Below, piece by piece: positions 1 to 8,325 of a stretch of DNA of 64,000 nt; within the stretch, counting starts at the first letter, position 1; each line of letters begins with the position of its first letter. Source of the stretch: Flavimaribacter sp039888615 (GTDB lineage Bacteria > Pseudomonadota > Alphaproteobacteria > Rhizobiales > Rhizobiaceae). The notes beneath the pieces are model-generated. The model was given only the letters and a program-made list of their open reading frames with translations. It was not told the DNA's origin and made no database searches. Position numbers and translations under genes: made by a program. The stretch lies in NCBI GenBank assembly GCA_039888615.1, contig JBDQQS010000012.1; one strand, written 5' to 3'.

Positions 1-496
1 CCTCTGCCTTTTTCAAACCGGGGAAAATCGGCGGCTGACGTCTCGCGATCGCCGGCTTCCATTCCTCCCAGGAAGTGTCTTCTTCCACCGGCTTTTCCGC
101 AGCGGCCGGCGCGGCTTCTTCCACCGGCCGAGGCTCTTGCTCCGCTGCCGGTTGGCTTTCATCTTCCTGTTCGGAAACGGGTTCTTCCGGCTCGGTCTCC
201 GCAAGCGTTTCGATGTCGATTTCGAGCTCTATTTCGGGTTCCGTATCCGACGTTTCTTCTGTTTCGGCCTCCGGTTCCAAAGGCTGTTCCGGTTCCGGAT
301 CAGGTTGTGGCGGCTCGACGGGCGTGCTGACCGCCGTCGGTATTTCGGGCGGCAGTTCGGGCCGGTCGGCCTGTTGCGGCTCGTCGTCCCACTTCACTCG
401 CGGAGAGGCGGCCCGGCTTTCGGCGGACGCTTTGTTCTTGTCTTCCGTCTTCTTAGAGCTGAAGGAGAAGACCTTTTTGATAAAACCAAGTGCCAT
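1..496 (-). CDS. ftsY: FtsY, signal recognition particle receptor, N-terminal part (runs off left edge)
   Basis: This is the 5' part of ftsY; it starts at the ATG at 496 and stays open to the left edge, giving 165 codons. The protein begins with MALGFIKKVFSF, a basic amphipathic membrane-targeting start, and continues into a long stretch rich in Glu, Pro and Ala, the acidic A domain that precedes the NG GTPase domain in FtsY. The end of the visible part (TSWEEWKPAI) is where the N domain would approach. FtsY docks the SRP-ribosome complex at the inner membrane. It lies directly behind mtaB and dapF on the same strand, with one base between the mtaB stop and this start region, so the three are probably one transcript. 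The GTPase motifs lie outside the window. Confidence 0.88.
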   Translation of the reverse strand, partial: MALGFIKKVFSFSSKKTEDKNKASAESRAASPRVKWDDEPQQADRPELPPEIPTAVSTPVEPPQPDPEPEQPLEPEAETEETSDTEPEIELEIDIETLAETEPEEPVSEQEDESQPAAEQEPRPVEEAAPAAAEKPVEEDTSWEEWKPAIARRQPPIFPGLKKAE

Positions 497-1783
497 TTAC
501 GCTGCCTGACTGCCGGATTGGTGGTCGATGGGGGCGGCTGTGAGCCGGTCGCCATTCTGCCCGTCGATGGTAACGGACACAATCTCTCCCGGCCGGCCAT
601 CCCCGGTCTCCACCAGCGTGAAGTTTTCGGCGCGTCCGAGGCCGGGCCGCTCGACGAGCACCTTCTGTGTGGCGCCGATCATTCGCTCCAGGTGACGTTG
701 ATGCGCCTCATTGCCCTTTTCACGCAGTCGCGCAGCGCGCTGCTTGATCAGGCCGCGGTCGTGCTGGGGCATGCGCGCAGCGGGCGTGCCCTCGCGCGGG
801 GAATAGGGAAAGACGTGTAGATAGGCGAGGTCGCAGTCGTCAACGAGAGACAGCGCATTGTCGAACATGGCTTCCGTTTCCGTCGGAAAGCCAGCGATGA
901 TGTCGGCGCCGAAGGCCATGTCCGGCCGCAAGGCGCGAACCGTGTTGCAGAAATCCACAGCGTCGGCGCGTAGATGCCGTCGCTTCATCCGCTTCAGCAT
1001 CATGTCGTCGCCATGCTGAAGCGACAAGTGAAGATGCGGCATGAAACGCGGCTCTCCCGCGATCAGCTCCATAAGGTGATCGTCAGCCTCGATGGAATCG
1101 ATCGAGGACAGCCGCAGCCGTTCGATCTCGGGAATCTCGTCCAGGATCGTGCGGGCGAGTTTTCCGAGCGTCGGCCGGCCGGGCAGGTCCGCGCCATAAC
1201 TTGTTGCGTCCACACCGGTCACAACCACTTCGCGATAGCCATTGGCGGTGAGTTTCCTGACCTGTTCGACCACCGCGCCCATCGGCACGGATCGCGAATT
1301 GCCGCGGCCATAGGGAATGATGCAGAAGGTGCAGCGATGGTCGCAGCCGTTCTGCACCTGCACGAAGGCGCGCGCGCGGCCCTCAATTGCATCCACCATC
1401 TGCGGCGCGGTCGCCTTGACGCTCATGATGTTGTTGACGCGGATCTTTTCTTCCGCCGAAACGCCGAAATCCGGCAGACGTCGATAGCTGGCCGATTTCA
1501 GCTTTTCCTCGTTGCCGAGAACGGCGTCGACCTCGTCCATTTCGGCGAAGCCTTCCGCCTCCGTCTGGGCCGCGCAGCCGGTGACGATAATGCGGGCGTG
1601 CGGATTGTCGCGTCTGGCGCGGCGGATCGTCTGCTTGGCCTGCCGCACCGCCTCGGCCGTCACCGCGCAGGTGTTGACCAGGATAGCGTTGTTGAGGCCG
1701 GCGCCTTCCGCCTCGCGGCGCATGACTTCAGATTCATAGGTGTTCAGCCGGCAGCCGAAGGTGATGATGTCGACGCCGCTCAT
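497..1783 (-). CDS. mtaB: tRNA (N6-L-threonylcarbamoyladenosine(37)-C2)-methylthiotransferase MtaB
   Basis: Radical-SAM methylthiotransferase that converts t6A37 to ms2t6A37 in ANN-decoding tRNAs. The product of 428 residues begins [19 protein letters not shown], the N-terminal UPF0004 domain with the first cluster Cys (GCRLN). Further Cys of that cluster follow in VNTCAV and VTGCAAQ. The radical-SAM triad is in [17 protein letters not shown] (CxxxCxxC). A C-terminal TRAM-like segment ends the protein. An open frame extends upstream to 2005, but that part is antisense-like and overlaps dapF; the ATG at 1783 overlaps the dapF stop as ATGA, the usual coupled arrangement. The GCRLN signature points to the MtaB branch rather than MiaB. 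Confidence 0.92.
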   Translation of the reverse strand: MSGVDIITFGCRLNTYESEVMRREAEGAGLNNAILVNTCAVTAEAVRQAKQTIRRARRDNPHARIIVTGCAAQTEAEGFAEMDEVDAVLGNEEKLKSASYRRLPDFGVSAEEKIRVNNIMSVKATAPQMVDAIEGRARAFVQVQNGCDHRCTFCIIPYGRGNSRSVPMGAVVEQVRKLTANGYREVVVTGVDATSYGADLPGRPTLGKLARTILDEIPEIERLRLSSIDSIEADDHLMELIAGEPRFMPHLHLSLQHGDDMMLKRMKRRHLRADAVDFCNTVRALRPDMAFGADIIAGFPTETEAMFDNALSLVDDCDLAYLHVFPYSPREGTPAARMPQHDRGLIKQRAARLREKGNEAHQRHLERMIGATQKVLVERPGLGRAENFTLVETGDGRPGEIVSVTIDGQNGDRLTAAPIDHQSGSQAA

Positions 1784-2664
1784 GAGACGGCCCCGGTTTC
1801 CGCCGTGTCCGGCTCCCAGACGCCGGTCTTCGGGTCGAGCGCGCCGGAAAATTCCCATTCGGCCGGTCCGGTCATGATGACGTGGTCGTCGCGCTTGCGC
1901 CATTCGATGGCGAGCGGCCCGCCCGGAACATTGACCGCAACCGATCGACCGGTGCGCCCGGTGCGGGCGGCCGAAACCGCAGCCGAACAGGCCGCCGATC
2001 CGCAAGCCCTTGTCAGGCCAGCGCCTCGCTCCCAGGTCCGCAGATCGATCTCCTTGTCCGACAGCACCCGCGCGATGGAGATATTGGCCCTTTCCGGAAA
2101 TATCGGATGATGTTCGAGCAACGGTCCGAACCGTTCCAGATCGTAGCCGTTAACATCGGTATCGACCCAGAAGATCGCATGCGGATTGCCCATCGACATA
2201 ACGGACGGCGAGTGCAGAACCGGCGCGTCGATCGGTCCGATCTGCAACTCGATCATGCGGGTGTCGCGAAATTCTTCGGAAAGCGGGATCCGGTCCCAGC
2301 GGAATTCCGGCGTTCCCATATCGACGGAAATCGAACCGTCTTCGTGTTCGCTTGCGTTGAGAATGCCGACGATGGTCTGAAAGGTGAAGACCCGCCGCCC
2401 GGTTTCAGCGGCCAACGCCTGCACGACGCAACGCATGCCGTTGCCGCAGGCCTGCGCCTTCGAGCCGTCGGAATTCAGGATGTCGACCCAGGCGTCCGTT
2501 CCGGCGCGCTTGGGATCGTGTATCGCCATGATCTGGTCGAAGGCGGTGCGGCTGTCGCCGGCCAGTGCGATCGCGGCTTCGGGCGCAACAACGTCGTCGC
2601 GGCCGCGCATGTCGACCACGAGTATGTCGTTTCCTAATCCGTTCATCTTCGCAAAAGGCGCCAT
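1780..2664 (-). CDS. dapF: Diaminopimelate epimerase DapF
   Basis: Converts LL-diaminopimelate to the meso form for lysine and peptidoglycan synthesis. The 294-residue protein starts [18 protein letters not shown], the standard DapF opening. The two catalytic cysteines sit in [11 protein letters not shown] (Cys73) and in TRACGSAAC near residue 220, each in the expected Gly/Asn-rich loop. Length matches the family. An internal Met7 is an alternative start. It is the first gene of a minus-strand set dapF-mtaB-ftsY, with a 4-base overlap to mtaB. Confidence 0.94.
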   Translation of the reverse strand: MAPFAKMNGLGNDILVVDMRGRDDVVAPEAAIALAGDSRTAFDQIMAIHDPKRAGTDAWVDILNSDGSKAQACGNGMRCVVQALAAETGRRVFTFQTIVGILNASEHEDGSISVDMGTPEFRWDRIPLSEEFRDTRMIELQIGPIDAPVLHSPSVMSMGNPHAIFWVDTDVNGYDLERFGPLLEHHPIFPERANISIARVLSDKEIDLRTWERGAGLTRACGSAACSAAVSAARTGRTGRSVAVNVPGGPLAIEWRKRDDHVIMTGPAEWEFSGALDPKTGVWEPDTAETGAVS

Positions 2665-2751
2665 TGTCCTGTCCGGTGCCGAATTTGAGCCGTATATGGC
2701 CGAAGTGCCGGTAAATTGCCAGTGCCCGCTGAAAAAAGCGTTACGGGAAAC

Positions 2752-3759
2752 TCAGCTTTTCGGGACGCGCCAGGCCTCGCCGGCGGTGAGCGGTCGAAAG
2801 CGCTCGCGTTCGATCGCAAATTGCTCAAGGGCTGCTTGCAGCGCGTGAACAGGATCCTCGATCCCCTCGTTGGTCAACTGCACCGTGCCCCAATGGTGGC
2901 CGACGGCGTAAGCGGCGCCGCAGAGCTTCAGGCCAGCCACGGCTTCCTCCGGGTTCTGATGCTGCGGCTTCATGAACCAGCGCGGCTCGTAGGCGCCGAT
3001 CGGAAGCAGCGCCAGGCGGAAGTCGCCGTGTTTGCGCCGCGCCTCGCGATAGTTGATACCGTCGTGAAACCCGGTGTCGCCGATGTGGTAGACTTTTCCT
3101 GCTCCGCCTTCGATCACAAAGGCCGCCCAAAGCGCCATGCGCCGATCGGTCGAACCGCGCGCCGACCAGTGATGGCAAGGCTCGAAATGCAGCGTCAGGC
3201 CCTGTTCGAGCTGGATAGTGTCGCCCCAGTCGCCGACGGCGATGCGCATGTCCGGAACGGCGCTTTTTACGATCGTGTCATTGCCGAGCGGCGTCACCAC
3301 AAGCGGGTCGTGGTCCTGGCGCAGCCGCTTCAACGTCTCCAGGTCGAGATGGTCGTAGTGGTTATGCGTCAGAAGAACCGCGTCGATTGGCGGCAGATCG
3401 TCGAAAGCAATGCCAGGTTCAATGCGCCTCTTCGGCCCTGCGAAAGACAGGGGGCTCGTGCGTTCCGACCAGAGAGGATCGGTAAGCAGATTGACGCCGT
3501 CCATCTGCACCAGCATCGTCGCATGGCCGACCATGGTGACGATGATGTCGCCGTTCTCTACCCGTTGTTCCGGCTTTGCGTTGAGGTGCGGACTTTCATA
3601 GCGTTTCGGCCAGCGCGCGCGTTTTTCGGTGAATTGCCATTTCAGGACGTCGCGCAAGGAGCCAGGCGCCACGCCGCCGGGATTGAAAAACAGCTTTCCG
3701 TCGAAATGGTCCGTCTTCGGACCCTGGTAATAGGGATTGTTTCTTTTGGCGCCGATCAT
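2752..3759 (-). CDS. MBL-fold metallo-hydrolase (UlaG / NAPE-PLD-like)
   Basis: A 335-residue metallo-beta-lactamase-fold hydrolase. The zinc motif is clear in LTHNHYDHLDLETL (HxHxDH), with further metal His in CHHWSARG and GHHWGT and an Asp in YHIGDTGF. The start NNPYYQGPKTDHFDGKLFFNP and the C-terminal EAW are typical of a subgroup related to N-acylphosphatidylethanolamine phospholipase D and UlaG-like lactonases. No signal peptide is visible, so it is probably cytoplasmic. The substrate cannot be read from the sequence. It is the first gene of the accessory stretch after dapF and sits alone on the minus strand. Confidence 0.85.
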   Translation of the reverse strand: MIGAKRNNPYYQGPKTDHFDGKLFFNPGGVAPGSLRDVLKWQFTEKRARWPKRYESPHLNAKPEQRVENGDIIVTMVGHATMLVQMDGVNLLTDPLWSERTSPLSFAGPKRRIEPGIAFDDLPPIDAVLLTHNHYDHLDLETLKRLRQDHDPLVVTPLGNDTIVKSAVPDMRIAVGDWGDTIQLEQGLTLHFEPCHHWSARGSTDRRMALWAAFVIEGGAGKVYHIGDTGFHDGINYREARRKHGDFRLALLPIGAYEPRWFMKPQHQNPEEAVAGLKLCGAAYAVGHHWGTVQLTNEGIEDPVHALQAALEQFAIERERFRPLTAGEAWRVPKS

Positions 3760-3836
3760 CGTGGATGTCAGATAGGCGCTCCGTTGCTGCGTTCAATGCG
3801 CGGAGACCTCGGACAGGTCTCTTTTCTCGTGGATCA

Positions 3837-5396
3837 TCAAGACGGCGAGGGTTTCTTGTTCGATCCGCCGGCGCGCACGCTGATGGCGAAGGCGATGGCG
3901 CAGACCAGGCAGAAGACGAAAAGGAACCACATGGCGCCGCTGTATCCGGCCATGAAGGCGGTCTTGAAGAGGGGCAGGATCTTGTCTTCCAGACCGGGCG
4001 CCAGTTCGCCGAGCAATTTTTTGACTTGGCTGGGATCGGACAAGACGCTGCGGATCAGATCCTGATCCTTGGCATCCAGCGTGATGTTGAGTTGCGCGAG
4101 CGCGGCGTCGAGGCTGGCCTTGTCGCGCTCCTCGAGAATCAGGCCGCCCACGGCTAGGCCGATGCTGGAGCCGATGTTCCAGACCGTGTAGAGCACGCCG
4201 ATTGCGAGACCCGACATAGTCGCCGGCAGGGCCAAGGTTGCGGCGAATGTGGAGGTGGCCTGCATCAGACCCCATCCGAGACCGAACAGGCCGAGGCCGA
4301 ACAGCACGAAAAGCGCCGGACTGTCCGGTGTGAAGAAGCTCTGCGCCAGCGCCGCCGCAACGAGAAAAACCAGGCCGGTCATGATGAAGCGGACGGGACC
4401 GTTCTTTTCGGCGAGGTCGCCGATGAGCGGCGGAATGATCACGACGAGCGCCGAGATCGGCAGGAGCATCAGTCCTGCGACATACGGAATCTCGTTGCGC
4501 ACGACCTGCAGGTAGAGCGATGGAAGGAAGAAGCCGAGGCCGATGAAGGCGCCAATCGCCAGCGCCATGATGTTGCAGGCGAGAAACAGAGGGATCCCGA
4601 ATAGCTTGAAGTCGAGTATGGGCGATTCAGCCTGGTATTCGACGACCACAAACGCGGCGAGAAACACGATTCCGGCCACGATCATGGCGATCGAGGCAGG
4701 CGCGTCCCATCCCCAGTTGTTGCCCTTCATGATGAAAGTGACGATGGCGATCATGCCGGGAGTGAACAGCGCGAGCCCGAGCCAGTCCAGTTTCTCGTCG
4801 GTCTGTCGCGGCGTTTCACGAACGGCGCCCCACGCAATGGCGAATCCGAGGATCACCATGGGCGCGTTGACGTAAAAGGCCCAGCGCCACGAGAGGAATG
4901 AAAGGAACAGTCCACCGAGCACCGGCCCGATCGCCATACCGAAGCCTGTGATGCTCATGAAAACGGCCAGCGCCTTGCTGCGTTCGGATTCCGGAAAATG
5001 ATGAGTGACGAGGGCAGCGCCGCAGGTCAGCGTTATGGCGCCGGCAATGCCTTGTGCAAACCGGCAGGCGATCAGCAGGGTGGTGTTCTCGGCCATGCCG
5101 GCGATCAGCGATGCGACGGTGAAGACGACGGCGCCGGCGTACAGAACCATGCGGCGTCCGTAGATGTCGCCCATCCGTCCGGCCGTGACCATGCAGGTCG
5201 TCAGCATCAGGATGAAGGCGTTCATCACCCACTGGAGATCGTCGACCGATGCATTGAGGTCGCGCTGAACGCCGGGCAGGATCGTGTTGACGATCGTGAA
5301 ATCGACAAAGACGACAATGCTGAGAATGCTGATGCCGATCAGCGCCCGCCACTTTCCGGTTTGTGACTCCTGCAAGCGCCTCTCCGTCTGTTGCAT
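3837..5396 (-). CDS. MFS transporter of the DHA2 (EmrB/QacA) drug:H+ antiporter type
   Basis: A 519-residue membrane protein with about 14 hydrophobic segments, the number expected for the DHA2 family. The first segment (IGISILSIVVFVDFTIVNTILP) carries the Asp-containing TM1 motif, and GRMGDIYGRRMVLYAG between TM2 and TM3 is the MFS motif A. A long hydrophilic loop near residues 420-480 precedes the last segment. It is expected to export small toxic compounds at the inner membrane. Nothing nearby reveals the substrate; no regulator is directly attached. The start at 5396 gives a short cytoplasmic N-terminus (MQQTERRLQESQTGK). Confidence 0.9.
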   Translation of the reverse strand: MQQTERRLQESQTGKWRALIGISILSIVVFVDFTIVNTILPGVQRDLNASVDDLQWVMNAFILMLTTCMVTAGRMGDIYGRRMVLYAGAVVFTVASLIAGMAENTTLLIACRFAQGIAGAITLTCGAALVTHHFPESERSKALAVFMSITGFGMAIGPVLGGLFLSFLSWRWAFYVNAPMVILGFAIAWGAVRETPRQTDEKLDWLGLALFTPGMIAIVTFIMKGNNWGWDAPASIAMIVAGIVFLAAFVVVEYQAESPILDFKLFGIPLFLACNIMALAIGAFIGLGFFLPSLYLQVVRNEIPYVAGLMLLPISALVVIIPPLIGDLAEKNGPVRFIMTGLVFLVAAALAQSFFTPDSPALFVLFGLGLFGLGWGLMQATSTFAATLALPATMSGLAIGVLYTVWNIGSSIGLAVGGLILEERDKASLDAALAQLNITLDAKDQDLIRSVLSDPSQVKKLLGELAPGLEDKILPLFKTAFMAGYSGAMWFLFVFCLVCAIAFAISVRAGGSNKKPSPS

Positions 5397-5489
5397 CCCG
5401 ACCGCGTGGTGCGCGTCAGCCTAACACCTGCCGGTTGTGGAGGCAATTTCGACGTTACTTGCGGATGAAGAAGAAGCATTGGCCGGCTT

Positions 5490-5505
5490 TGTGCGATTTA
5501 TCACA
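5490..5505. promoter_or_regulatory. TGTG-N8-CACA palindrome upstream of the small RNA
   Basis: The 16 bases read TGTGCGATTTATCACA, an inverted repeat resembling a CRP/FNR-type site. It lies about 97 bases before the inferred start of the small RNA at 5587 and about 94 bases before the MFS gene start on the other strand, so it could serve either. Function is inferred only. Confidence 0.25.
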
Positions 5506-5539
5506 GAACGACGGTCGCTCTTCATTCTATCAATAGGCA

Positions 5540-5579
5540 GACTGCAGTCCTGCCCCGCCCAGGCATGTCGACTGCAGTC
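5540..5579 (+). repeat. Two copies of the palindromic decamer GACTGCAGTC
   Basis: Identical copies lie at 5540-5549 and 5570-5579, 30 bases apart. The second covers the -12 element of the sigma-54-like promoter. Such a pair would suit a dimeric regulator bound on one face of the DNA at three-turn spacing, but no regulator is known for it. Confidence 0.5.
5561..5576 (+). promoter_or_regulatory. Sigma-54-like -24/-12 promoter
   Basis: AGGCATGTCGACTGCA has the invariant GG (5562-5563) and GC (5574-5575) separated by 10 bases and matches most of the TGGCACG-N4-TTGCA consensus. A start about 12 bases after the -12 GC falls at 5586-5587, exactly the first base of a stable hairpin. This agreement of two independent signals is the main support. 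Confidence 0.45.
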
Positions 5580-5586
5580 ATTGCAA

Positions 5587-5702
5587 GCGCTGTCAGAGAG
5601 AGTGGATGGGGCTCCTCGACAGCGCGGTTGCGCAGGATAAAGGACCTCCCATGACCTGCGGCAACCGGGGACGGCGCAGCCGGTGCGCCGTCCCCCTTTT
5701 TT
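5587..5702 (+). ncRNA. Candidate small RNA with three hairpins, suhB/MmgR-like
   Basis: No protein gene on the plus strand explains the strong terminator at 5667-5702. The segment folds as three consecutive hairpins. The first pairs GCGCTGTC (5587-5594) with GACAGCGC (5618-5625), with GGGGCTCCTC in its loop. The second pairs GGTTGCGCAGG (5626-5636) with CCTGCGGCAACC (5655-5666, one bulged base) and exposes GGACCTCCCA in its loop. The third is the terminator stem followed by six T. Unpaired CU-rich loops that can pair with ribosome binding sites, plus this two- or three-hairpin layout, are typical of alphaproteobacterial trans-acting small RNAs of the suhB (MmgR) family. Assignment to that family is from memory of its architecture; the presence of a structured, terminated transcript is seen directly. 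Confidence 0.65.
5667..5702 (+). terminator. Intrinsic terminator of the small RNA
   Basis: GGGGACGGCGCA (5667-5678) pairs perfectly with TGCGCCGTCCCC (5684-5695) around a 5-base loop and is followed by CTTTTTT. The T-tract is on the plus strand only, so it ends a plus-strand transcript although both neighbouring protein genes are on the minus strand. Confidence 0.9.
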
Positions 5703-5720
5703 AGGCTTTTCCGGGTCTTC

Positions 5721-6488
5721 TCAATCGTCCTTGATGTTTTTCTCCATGAGACGCTGGAAAAGTCGGGGCGACAGCCGATTGATCATCCAGGACAGCCGCG
5801 CGACGCGGCCGACGGGAATCATGTCGCGTTCCGCGTCGAGGCCCTTCAGGATTATTTTTGCAGCGTCGTCGGCCGTCATCGTATCGATGCTGTCGGTCGC
5901 CGAACCCGGCCGGGAGACGCCGTCCGTCTGTCTTGCCGGATTGCCTTCGTTGGTGGCGATGAAGGACGGCGCGGCGATTACGGTTCTGACGCCATGGATT
6001 TTTTCCTCGGACCGCAAAGAGCCGAAAAATCCTTCCAGCGCGTGCTTGCTGGCCGCGTAGGCGGTGCGCCGGGCAAGCGGCGAGAAACCCGCCACGGAAG
6101 AAATCGCCAGATGCGCGCCTTTCGATTTCCGGATGTCCTCCAGAAAATGCCGGGCAGTCTCGACGGCCGCAAAATAGTTGATTTCGAAGACGCGGCGATG
6201 CGCCTCCGGCGAACTCTCGGCGAATGCCCCGATCAGCGTAACACCCGCATTGTAGACGACCATGTCGATCGAAGGACGTTCGGCGCGGATTGCGTCACAG
6301 GTGGCCGCGAGTCTGTCGCTGTCGGTGATGTCGCATGGCCAGGCCTTTTGCTGCTCGGATTCGCCGATGGCCTCGAGTTCCGGTCCCGGAAGATCGATCA
6401 GCGCCGTGTGCCAGCCGCGCGCCTGCAGCCCGGTCGCCAGCGCGCGGCCGAGCCCGCCTGCGCCGCCGGTGATGACTGCGGTGCGCAT
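5721..6488 (-). CDS. SDR-family NAD(P)-dependent oxidoreductase
   Basis: A 255-residue classical short-chain dehydrogenase. The cofactor motif TGGAGGLGRALA (TGxxxGxG) is at the N-terminus, NAG appears in VVYNAGVTL, the catalytic Ser in ISSVAGFS and the YxxxK pair in YAASKHALEGFFGSLRSE. The ATG at 6488 shares one base with the stop of the upstream epimerase gene (TGATG), so translation is coupled; a TTG just before it is less likely. It is the last of four coupled minus-strand genes. The C-terminal tail (WMINRLSPRLFQRLMEKNIK) resembles lipid-associated SDRs. The substrate is unknown. Confidence 0.88.
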   Translation of the reverse strand: MRTAVITGGAGGLGRALATGLQARGWHTALIDLPGPELEAIGESEQQKAWPCDITDSDRLAATCDAIRAERPSIDMVVYNAGVTLIGAFAESSPEAHRRVFEINYFAAVETARHFLEDIRKSKGAHLAISSVAGFSPLARRTAYAASKHALEGFFGSLRSEEKIHGVRTVIAAPSFIATNEGNPARQTDGVSRPGSATDSIDTMTADDAAKIILKGLDAERDMIPVGRVARLSWMINRLSPRLFQRLMEKNIKDD

Positions 6489-7417
6489 CAAAGCCCGGCC
6501 GCCTTGCGCCAGAGTTCGAAGACTTCGGCGCTGGCGAGTTCAGGCGTATAGCCGAAATCGCGCTTCAGGGCGGTGTTGTCGAGAACCGGCCTGAATTGAA
6601 GAAAACGTACCTGCTCCGGACCGTATTGCGACAGTCCGAGAGGTTTGGCGATGGCGAGTGCGCCCTTCAAAGCGGGCGCCGGTATCGACAGCACCGGTTT
6701 TTTCAGCATCGCTGCGATCTCCTTCACCGACAGGGCCCCGTCTCCGGCGACATTGTAGATGCCTTGCGGGCCGTCGGTCGCGGCGCGCAGCAGGATGCGC
6801 GCCAGATCCTTCGTCCAGATGAAGACGAAGGGACTGTCCGATCCCGCAACCGCAAGCAGACGTTTGCGGTGAAACAGCGCCGTGATCTGGTTTTCAAGGC
6901 CGGCGCCCAGCACGGTTCCCACGCGCAGGATCACCTGTTCGAGTTGCGGCGCGTTGATGCGGGCCTCCGCCAGCACCTCCTCGACCAGCCGCTTGTGCCA
7001 GGAATAGGCGAATTCCCTGTTGCCGCGCAGCGGATCGAGTTCGGTGAGCGGCACGGGATTGTCGGCGTGATAGCCATAGGCCGCGCCAGACGATGTGACG
7101 ACGATGCGGCGCACGCCGTTCGCCAGGCAGGCGTCCAGCACGTTGCGGGTTCCGGTCACATCCACCGCGTAGGCGAAATCGCGCGACATGCCCTTCGGCG
7201 GCGTGACGATGGAGGCGAGATGCACCACCACCTCCGGCTTCGCCCTGGCGATCACCTCGGCCGGGTCCGGGCCGCGCACGTCCATTGTTGCGAAACGCAC
7301 GTTTTTCGAAAGCTTCGGAGGTTTGCGAATATCCGTCGCAACGACCAGATCGCCGGTGGGCGTCAGTTGCTTCAGCAGCGCCATGCCGAGATTGCCGGAG
7401 GCGCCGGTAATCAGCAT
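6488..7417 (-). CDS. NAD-dependent epimerase/dehydratase family protein (extended SDR)
   Basis: A 309-residue extended SDR. It opens MLITGASGNLGMALLKQL with the Rossmann TGxxGxxG motif; DIRK marks the end of the second strand and DVRGPD a following nucleotide-contact region. Catalytic Tyr and Lys are in YSWHKRLVEE, with SSGAAYGY holding the Ser. The open frame extends to 7495, but the upstream part lies inside the BASS gene; ATG at 7417, or a TTG at 7426 that overlaps the BASS stop as TTGA, are the plausible starts. It probably oxidises or reduces a hydroxyl/keto group of the compound processed by the operon. No sugar-nucleotide genes are nearby. Confidence 0.82.
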   Translation of the reverse strand: MLITGASGNLGMALLKQLTPTGDLVVATDIRKPPKLSKNVRFATMDVRGPDPAEVIARAKPEVVVHLASIVTPPKGMSRDFAYAVDVTGTRNVLDACLANGVRRIVVTSSGAAYGYHADNPVPLTELDPLRGNREFAYSWHKRLVEEVLAEARINAPQLEQVILRVGTVLGAGLENQITALFHRKRLLAVAGSDSPFVFIWTKDLARILLRAATDGPQGIYNVAGDGALSVKEIAAMLKKPVLSIPAPALKGALAIAKPLGLSQYGPEQVRFLQFRPVLDNTALKRDFGYTPELASAEVFELWRKAAGL

Positions 7418-7422
7418 GCGTT

Positions 7423-8325
7423 TCAACGCGCGGCCTCTGTCCGGGACATCCAGTGCGCCAGCGCAATGCCCGATATGGCGTGCCAGATACCCCAAAAGGC
7501 CGCCACGACGGCCATGCCGCCAAGGCCGCCGAAGAAGGTGAAGATCAGGACAAGGCCCAGTCCGGAGTTCTGGATGCCGGTCTCGATGGTCACGGCGCGC
7601 CGGTCGTACTCGGACAGGCCGCTCAGGCGCGCCAGCAAGTAACCTCCGCCGAGCGCCAGGGCGTTATGCAGGAAGACGAAGGCGGCGACCATGCCCGCAT
7701 AGTTCAGGAAGAATGTCCAGTTGGCGGCGAGCGCGATGACAATGAAGGCGAGGAAGATTGCCATGGAGAGCCATTGCATCGGCTTGCGGATCTTCGCCGA
7801 TATTTCCGGGCGCCAGGTGTTCAGCGCGACGCCAAGGCAAAGCGGCAGTATCAGCATAAACGCGACCGTGATCGCCACAGAGACGGGATCGATGAACGTC
7901 GTCTCAAGGATTTTCCGCGTCGGTTCGTAAAGATTGCCCCAGAGTGCGATATTGGCGGGCGTCAGGGCGATCGCCCCGACCGTGGCGAAGGCCGTCATCG
8001 ATACGGACAGGGCCGCGTTGCCGCCGGCGCGATGCGTGATGAAATTGGAGATATTGCCGCCCGGACAGGCGGCGACAAGAATAAGGCCGAGGGCGATCGA
8101 AGGGCGCGGCTGCAGCGCAAGGATCATAAGGAAGGTCAGCACCGGCAGTACGATAAACTGCGAGCACAGGCCGACGACGAGGGCCTTCGGCGCATGCAGC
8201 AGACGCCGGAAATCGGATAGCCTCAGGTCGAGGGCGATCGAAAACATGACGATCGCCAATATGCCGTTGAGCAACTGCAGGCTGCCCGGGCTGAAATTCA
8301 GCGTAATGGCGTCGATATCGTTCAT
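7423..8325 (-). CDS. Bile acid:sodium symporter (BASS) family transporter
   Basis: A 300-residue integral membrane protein with 9-10 hydrophobic segments. The stretch GLCSQFIVLPVLTFL, the CPGGNISNFITHRAGGN signature with paired Asn residues, and ETGIQNSGLGLVLIF near the C-terminus are characteristic of the BASS/SBF family, which takes up bile acids, organic anions or small acids with Na+. The start overlaps the monooxygenase stop as ATGA (8322-8325). Its place inside an operon with a monooxygenase and two dehydrogenases suggests uptake of the operon's substrate, possibly a hydrophobic carboxylate or steroid-like compound; that is inference. Confidence 0.85.
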   Translation of the reverse strand: MNDIDAITLNFSPGSLQLLNGILAIVMFSIALDLRLSDFRRLLHAPKALVVGLCSQFIVLPVLTFLMILALQPRPSIALGLILVAACPGGNISNFITHRAGGNAALSVSMTAFATVGAIALTPANIALWGNLYEPTRKILETTFIDPVSVAITVAFMLILPLCLGVALNTWRPEISAKIRKPMQWLSMAIFLAFIVIALAANWTFFLNYAGMVAAFVFLHNALALGGGYLLARLSGLSEYDRRAVTIETGIQNSGLGLVLIFTFFGGLGGMAVVAAFWGIWHAISGIALAHWMSRTEAAR

